Assembly: GCA_021202075.1 (NCBI GenBank)
Contig: JAJQDT010000153.1
Location: 1-37,204 of the forward strand
DNA length: 37,204 nt
Origin: Lachnospiraceae bacterium
GTDB lineage: Bacteria > Bacillota > Clostridia > Lachnospirales > Lachnospiraceae
Reading direction: 5' to 3'
Shown here: piece after piece, positions 33,494 through 37,204 of the stretch
Numbering within the stretch: position 1 is the first letter of the stretch
How the letters are laid out: every line of letters begins with the position of its first letter
The notes under the pieces: generated by a model
The model's database searches: none
Seen by the model: the letters and a program-made list of their open reading frames with translations, nothing else
Told to the model about the DNA's origin: nothing
Program-made: the position numbers and the translations under genes

Positions 33494-33579
33494 CGTTATC
33501 GGCGATTTAGCATTATTGGCGTTTAACGTCATCAGCGTTTTAACGTTTTCGGCCTTTTAATGTCATCGGCGTTTTAACG
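33494..33579 (-). repeat. Five 17-bp tandem repeats in the giant gene leader
   Basis: On the plus strand the unit is close to GTCATCGGCGTTTTAAC, with variants such as GTTTTCGGCCTTTTAAT; one copy is 16 bp. They lie between the predicted start of transcription (about 33643) and the ATG, so they would be in the mRNA leader. Confidence 0.75.
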
Positions 33580-33649
33580 TTTTCTCTGTTCAGATTCCCG
33601 GAACTGTTTTGTCGATATTTGCCAATTTTCGGAACTATTTTTTATTGTT

Positions 33650-33678
33650 ATTGTACACCCTGACAAATTTTGTTTCAA
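33650..33678 (-). promoter_or_regulatory. Sigma-A promoter of the giant adhesin gene
   Basis: On the minus strand TTGAAA, a 17-bp spacer and TACAAT. The predicted leader of about 236 bases contains the 17-bp repeats. Confidence 0.68.
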
Positions 33679-33731
33679 TCATTACTCCGTGTAGTATCGT
33701 TAATTTCGTAATTATAGAGTCATGGATGCAT

Positions 33732-33774
33732 TTCACGGAATTTTAGATGAGTTTTACATTTATTCACGGAATTT
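33732..33774 (-). promoter_or_regulatory. Two CCGTGAA sites upstream of the giant gene promoter
   Basis: TTCACGGAATTT occurs at 33732-33743 and 33763-33774, 31 bp apart, reading TCCGTGAAA and TCCGTGAAT on the minus strand. They lie about 55-95 bp upstream of the -35 box, a suitable place for an activator. Confidence 0.55.
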
Positions 33775-33907
33775 ACAGATTTATTACAGGTGTATCCGAT
33801 TGTTACGAAACCTTTTTTCGTAAATTTCCCTGATTTTCGAAGGAGAAATACGTAATCCGGGGCTGACAGAATTCGATAAAATCTTCTGCGCTTCCGGCTG
33901 AAAAATT

Positions 33908-33938
33908 CCGTGAATGAATATGGAATTTGCCGTGAATG
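33908..33938 (+). promoter_or_regulatory. Direct repeat CCGTGAATG-N13-CCGTGAATG, possible LytTR operator
   Basis: Two perfect 9-bp copies at 33908-33916 and 33930-33938 are 22 bp apart. LytTR regulators typically bind 9-bp direct repeats 12-13 bp apart, and TCCGTGAAT fits eight of nine positions of the general consensus as I recall it. The site lies about 215 bp upstream of the LytTR gene. Confidence 0.55.
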
Positions 33939-34152
33939 TGCGAATGGCAGAATGTGTATACGAGTATTTCGATAGCGCCGGTGACAGAGAACGGCAAAGA
34001 GCATAAATACGAAACACTTTTTCGTTTTTTGTTCTGGATTTTCGTAAGAAAAGGAAGTATCATACATTACAGAATGTGCGGTTTTGCAAAGGTATATCGA
34101 CTCATGGATATTTCGATACCGGCAGCAGATTTCTTTATGGGAGGTTTGCAAA

Positions 34153-34971
34153 ATGGCTGACGTGAATCAGACGATTACCGTCATGGTGAATCGGAAGGAG
34201 TGTAAGATTCCTGTAAGCAATATTATCTATGCGCAAGTGGAGGATAAGCTTTGTACAATTTTTTTGTATAATGCCCCCCCTGTGCGCATTTTTCTGACGA
34301 TGAACGCGCTGGCCGGGATGCTGTCCGGCGAACCGTTTCTGAGGGTCAGCCGGGGGTGCCTGATTTCGCTGGATTATTATCAGCATATGACGGATTCAGA
34401 CATTGTGCTGACCGATAATATCCGCGTCCCGTACAGCCGCCGTCATAAGGCGCAGATTCGTTCTGCCATCCATAAATACCAGGCTGCCACCGCAGGTGAG
34501 CATGACGTTCCCGAATTGCGTACCCAGGTGCTGGATGAGTTTCGCGGATTTGATATGTTTCCGCTTCCTTTTTTCGTGCTGGAAGCGGTTACGGGCAGCA
34601 ACGCTTCTGATCATGTTCCGGATGCTCAGGTCAAATCCGGAGTGCAATCCCCGTCGTCTGCTCCCGTTAATGGCATAAGGAACGCCGATACTCGGGATTT
34701 TGTGCTCCGCTACGCAAATGACGCATATGCCTCTTATGTAAAGCTCCCGGCCTACCAGCTGATCAACCGGTCATTTTTTTCTTTGTTTGAAAAGCCGGTT
34801 CCGAAATGGAGGCTGCTTCTGACGCAGTGTGCACTGGAAAATCAGACCATTGACGCGATTCTGCCGAATCAAAGGGACGGCACGGCCCTGCGGGTCTTCT
34901 GCTACCAGCCTCATTATTCGTTCTGCGCGTGCATACTGATGGATGCGCAGTGCAGGTCGACTGATAAATGA
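34153..34971 (+). CDS. LytTR DNA-binding regulator with C-terminal PAS-like domain
   Basis: The 272-residue protein starts at the ATG at 34153, with GGGAGGT seven bases upstream; the frame is open further upstream without a ribosome binding site. Residues 1-108 form a LytTR domain (TVMVNRKECKIPVSNIIYAQ, FLRVSRGCLISLDYYQHM, VPYSRRHKAQIRSAI). LytTR domains bind direct repeats with beta strands. After a linker, residues about 135-270 (FPLPFFVLEAV, LRYANDAYASYVKLPAYQLINRSFF, LRVFCYQPHYSFCACILMD) resemble a PAS sensor. No receiver domain or membrane helix is present, so it is not a normal two-component response regulator; a soluble ligand or redox signal is possible. It is transcribed away from the giant adhesin gene and is the natural candidate for its control. 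Confidence 0.85.
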   Translation: MADVNQTITVMVNRKECKIPVSNIIYAQVEDKLCTIFLYNAPPVRIFLTMNALAGMLSGEPFLRVSRGCLISLDYYQHMTDSDIVLTDNIRVPYSRRHKAQIRSAIHKYQAATAGEHDVPELRTQVLDEFRGFDMFPLPFFVLEAVTGSNASDHVPDAQVKSGVQSPSSAPVNGIRNADTRDFVLRYANDAYASYVKLPAYQLINRSFFSLFEKPVPKWRLLLTQCALENQTIDAILPNQRDGTALRVFCYQPHYSFCACILMDAQCRSTDK

Positions 34972-35018
34972 TAACGCGAATGCCTGTTGTTTGCAGTCTC
35001 TGCTTTCCTGCTTGATCA

Positions 35019-35191
35019 GACAGGGGGAGTCCTCTCCCCCTGTACGCCGCGCGAGCCGGGTGAGGCTTTAGCCGCAAATATTTCCTTACCCGGCTCTGTG
35101 CAATCGGATAGGGGAACGCTTAATTCCCCTGTCCGCCTGCGCCGACCGCGTCCGGCTTTAGCCGGAATAATTCCTTACGCGGCCGTGTGCA
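35019..35191. repeat. Two tandem copies of an approximately 85-bp structured repeat
   Basis: Copy 1 is 35019-35102 and copy 2 is 35105-35191. Each has a GACAGGGG-type hairpin, then a second hairpin with GGCTTTAGCC at its core and TTACCCGGCTC or TTACGCGGCCG arms, and ends CTGTGCA/CGTGTGCA. Arms differ between copies but still pair (GAGCCGGGT/ACCCGGCTC and GACCGCGT/ACGCGGCC). Confidence 0.7.
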
Positions 35192-35199
35192 TATAAAAT

Positions 35200-35230
35200 G
35201 ATCCGGCGGTTTCATTCCGCCGGATCTGTT
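35200..35230. terminator. Terminator between the LytTR gene and the facing remnant gene
   Basis: GATCCGGCGG and CCGCCGGATC form a perfect 10-bp stem with a TTTCATT loop, followed by TGTTTCTT on the plus strand. It sits between convergent genes. Confidence 0.72.
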
Positions 35231-35237
35231 TCTTCCC

Positions 35238-35492
35238 TTATCCCTGACTGGCATATTGCAGCTGCATTTTCAGACGCATGATCTCTGCCCGCATTTCCTT
35301 CACCATTTGCTCGGCAGTATCCGCCCGCTGACGTTCACGTTCCGTATTCACGCGTTCTTCTTTTATTCCTTCTTCTATACCTTCTTTTTTACTGTCTTCC
35401 AGCATTTCCCTTAGAGCCTGACACATATCATGCTTCACCTCACTTTCTGCGCCTTTGTTCGCAATTCTTTTTAATTTCGGTATCTCCTGCAT
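35238..35492 (-). pseudogene. Remnant of an Rpn/PD-(D/E)XK nuclease-family protein, C-terminal tail
   Basis: The 84-residue frame has MCQALREMLEDSKKEGIEEGIKEE followed by a coiled-coil tail (residue pattern of Glu, Arg, Lys and Ala), which resembles the C-terminus of Rpn-type recombination-promoting nucleases or transposase-like PD-(D/E)XK proteins of clostridia. The catalytic N-terminal domain is missing, and no ribosome binding site precedes the ATG at 35492. Upstream, a 61-codon frame to 35656 shows no family pattern. I read it as a decayed gene. Confidence 0.45.
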
Positions 35493-35933
35493 TCGAAATA
35501 GAACCAGTAACCTTTGCCGCTGACTTTACCTCCACATCGTCTGATTCCATAGTTTCTTTTTTCATAAATGATTCCTGCAGAACTTCCCCGGTTGTCATTC
35601 CACAGAGCACAATTTCTTATATCCTGTTTATAATTCCAATCTATCACACAGATCATACAATGTCAATCATTTTCTTTTAATCTTTATGAGTTTTTTACAT
35701 AGTATATTTCCCAGAATTTTATAATGTGCATTGATATAAATATTTTATTCACATCTGATAACGTCCGAATGCAATTGTAAATATTTCGTCCTGAATATTA
35801 TCTGTGCATCTTTTCTTGTGTGACATCTTAGAACTGTAATTTCGAATCCGATTTGTGCATAATAGAGATGTCAGATTCCATTTTTTGCGTTTTCTGACAA
35901 ATTTACAAAAGACAAAATCAGGAGGATACGATC
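35493..35933. other. A/T-rich intergenic region upstream of the XRE gene
   Basis: Nothing strong is visible in the first half, which may be nuclease gene decay. The part near 35860 has a CATAAT -10-like hexamer that could serve the XRE gene, with only a weak -35 element. Confidence 0.35.
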
Positions 35934-36194
35934 ATGGAAGAAAGGCAATATGGAACAATCAAAATTCATCTTGGCGAGTTGATCAAGGAACGTGATATCA
36001 GCAAGAACCGGCTATCGCAGCGGGCTGAAATGCAGCGGACGCAGCTGAATCATTACTGCAACAATGACATCACACGGCTGGATACTGCGGTTCTGGCGAA
36101 GCTCTGCACGGTCCTCGAATGTGAGATTGGAGATTTACTGGAGTTTGTTCCCGCCGGGAATGTACATACTGACAGCACTTCAGACGAAAGCTGA
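35934..36194 (+). CDS. XRE-family (Cro/CI-type) helix-turn-helix regulator
   Basis: The 86-residue protein has an AGGAGG eight bases before the ATG. Residues about 10-70 form a Cro/CI fold: IKIHLGELIKERDISKNRLSQRAEMQRTQLNHYCNN (helices 1-3, recognition helix around MQRTQLNHY) and ITRLDTAVLAKLCTVLECEIGDLLEF, the standard closing of short XRE proteins. It lacks a sensor domain. Target genes are unknown. It is flanked by nothing that shares its strand closely, so it may be a stand-alone regulator. Confidence 0.88.
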   Translation: MEERQYGTIKIHLGELIKERDISKNRLSQRAEMQRTQLNHYCNNDITRLDTAVLAKLCTVLECEIGDLLEFVPAGNVHTDSTSDES

Positions 36195-36460
36195 AGAAGA
36201 GATTCAAAAAGAGAAGTTAAAAACCGGTAACAGTTCCAGAGCGGCGGTCTTTTTTGGCCGCCCCGGATTCTTTCCTTTTGTCTTCACCATTGTCCGGTGT
36301 TTCCCACAGCGAATTACCCATTATCCAGAATCAACAGAATTGCGGTCGGCTGATTTCAACCGTTTTCTACCCGTTTTCAATCATCTGTCATCCGTCGCTT
36401 CTCATAAAGTGTTTTTCTGCATCTAAAGTGGTTTTCTGCATCAGGATCCAGTGTTTTCTC
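36195..36460 (+). other. Spacer after the XRE gene
   Basis: No gene is supported. It includes the terminator hairpin at 36243-36262, then plain sequence to the facing hflX stop. Confidence 0.4.
36243..36262 (+). terminator. Possible terminator of the XRE gene
   Basis: GGCGGTC and GGCCGCC form a stem around a six-T loop, 49 bp after the stop. The tail (CCGGATTCTTTCCTTTTG) is pyrimidine-rich rather than a pure T run. Confidence 0.5.
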
Positions 36461-37204
36461 TCACCACCTGCGGTAGTTCCGGTACCTTCCTGCGTCACTT
36501 TTTTTGCAATTTGCCCTGACGGCGACTCCCTCCGGCTGATAGTCCATGGAATGGACGACCGCATGCTCCTTCAGATAAGCGACGGCAGCCCCGTCCGTGT
36601 AGGGGATGAGAAACTCACAGTCCACATAATCGGCGAACAGCTTTGCGCGGATGAGGTCAAGAAGCTGTTCCATTCCGATTCGTTTCCTGGCGGAAAGGAA
36701 GATTTTGTCTCCGACGACTTTGGGGAACTCACCCTCATCCATCACCCGGTCAGCTTTGTTCATGATATAGATGCAGGGGATTTTTTCCGCGCCCAGCTCG
36801 CGCAGTGTGTCTTCGGTCACCTGCATCTGCTCCCGATAGTGCGGGTCGGAATAATCGACAACCTGTAATAACAGATCCGCTCCGCAGGCTTCTGCAAGGG
36901 TGGAGCGGAATGCCTTGATGAGCGTGTGCGGAAGCTGATCGATGAAGCCTACCGTGTCTGAGAGCAAAAAGTCCCGGTTGTCCCCCGGGGAAATGCGGCG
37001 GACGGTGGTGTCCAGCGTCGCGAAGAGCATGTCCTTTTCGAGCACCATTTTATCCTCGATTCTGCGGCGCGGATACGTCCTGTATTCTTCTCTTCCAGTA
37101 CCGCGGCACGAATAATATCCCCCTGAATCGTTTCCAATATTCTGATGCGAACGATTTTCATCCGTGTCGTTTCCAATATTCTGATACGAATGGTTTTCAA
37201 GCTC
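36461..37204 (-). CDS. hflX: GTPase HflX, 3' part, with an insertion after the G1 region
   Basis: HflX is a ribosome-associated GTPase that splits stalled 100S or hibernating ribosomes. The frame is open to the right edge, giving 247 residues. Family features visible are LFATLDTTVRRI (switch region), DTVGFIDQLPHTLIKAFRSTLAEA (G3, DxxG), VVDYSDPH, IMNKAD (G4), FLSARKRIG (G5 Ser-Ala) and the C-terminal FLIPYTDGA...EHAVV domain. The nucleotide-binding GxxxxGKS loop must lie outside. Relatives go directly from that loop to DKLFATLD, but here more than 45 residues intervene, including a repeated H-(S/H)-(Y)QNIGND unit. The ATG at 37048 is internal. Confidence 0.9.
   Translation of the reverse strand, partial: ELENHSYQNIGNDTDENRSHQNIGNDSGGYYSCRGTGREEYRTYPRRRIEDKMVLEKDMLFATLDTTVRRISPGDNRDFLLSDTVGFIDQLPHTLIKAFRSTLAEACGADLLLQVVDYSDPHYREQMQVTEDTLRELGAEKIPCIYIMNKADRVMDEGEFPKVVGDKIFLSARKRIGMEQLLDLIRAKLFADYVDCEFLIPYTDGAAVAYLKEHAVVHSMDYQPEGVAVRANCKKSDAGRYRNYRRW

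Noticed and set aside
33494..33579. CRISPR-like repeat cluster
   Set aside because: The 17-bp units abut each other without spacers.
35471..35656. 61-codon minus-strand gene
   Set aside because: It has no ribosome binding site or family pattern and overlaps the upstream end of a decayed nuclease frame.

Overview
The window looks like a chromosomal piece of an anaerobic gut clostridium, most probably Lachnospiraceae. I infer this from the roughly 50 % GC content, the Gram-positive AGGAGG ribosome binding sites, LPXTG-type sorting signals, class C sortases, the short clostridial type of ThiC, and a ThiW-type ECF vitamin transporter subunit. No species-level marker is present and I could run no search.

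Layout. 1-583: 3' end of a class I DAHP synthase gene on the plus strand. 631-5367 (minus): a thiamin operon thiW-thiM-thiE-thiC under a sigma-A promoter and a TPP riboswitch with its own terminator hairpin; about 750 bp of palindrome-rich non-coding DNA lies between the riboswitch and thiW. 5442-6407: a secreted transglutaminase-like protein with cell-wall-binding repeats. 6860-11160: a SpaA-type surface protein and two class C sortases. 11274-16190: an interrupting block without pilus genes, holding a frameshifted AAA-ATPase/PD-(D/E)XK gene that carries two in-frame palindromic insertions, a zinc-ribbon-like protein, a small type I toxin locus, a GIY-YIG/RAMA protein, and about 1 kb without a confident gene. 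16191-33407: two sortase-polymerised pilins and one giant (about 4,390-residue) LPGTG-anchored Cna-B adhesin. 34153-34971: a divergent LytTR-PAS regulator. 35019-36262: structured repeats, a nuclease remnant and an XRE regulator. 36461-37204: 3' part of hflX.

How they may work together (inference): the giant protein is a plausible tip adhesin or surface fibre, the two pilins are shaft subunits (pilin-motif Lys, E-box, MPGTG/LPGTG signal), the two class C sortases polymerise them, and the SpaA-like protein with a degenerate VQTGD signal may be an accessory subunit. The divergent LytTR-PAS regulator probably controls the giant gene: the shared intergenic region holds paired CCGTGAATG-type sites with LytTR-like spacing. 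In the thiamin operon, ThiW takes up the thiazole, ThiM phosphorylates it, ThiC makes the pyrimidine and ThiE joins the two halves; no thiD is visible here.

The most unusual signals are a family of double-hairpin palindromes whose stems differ in sequence yet still pair, two of them inside one reading frame; nested domains inserted into the same loop of several Cna-B modules of the giant protein; a compact convergent toxin/antisense locus; and several non-coding hairpin or direct-repeat arrays at regulatory positions.
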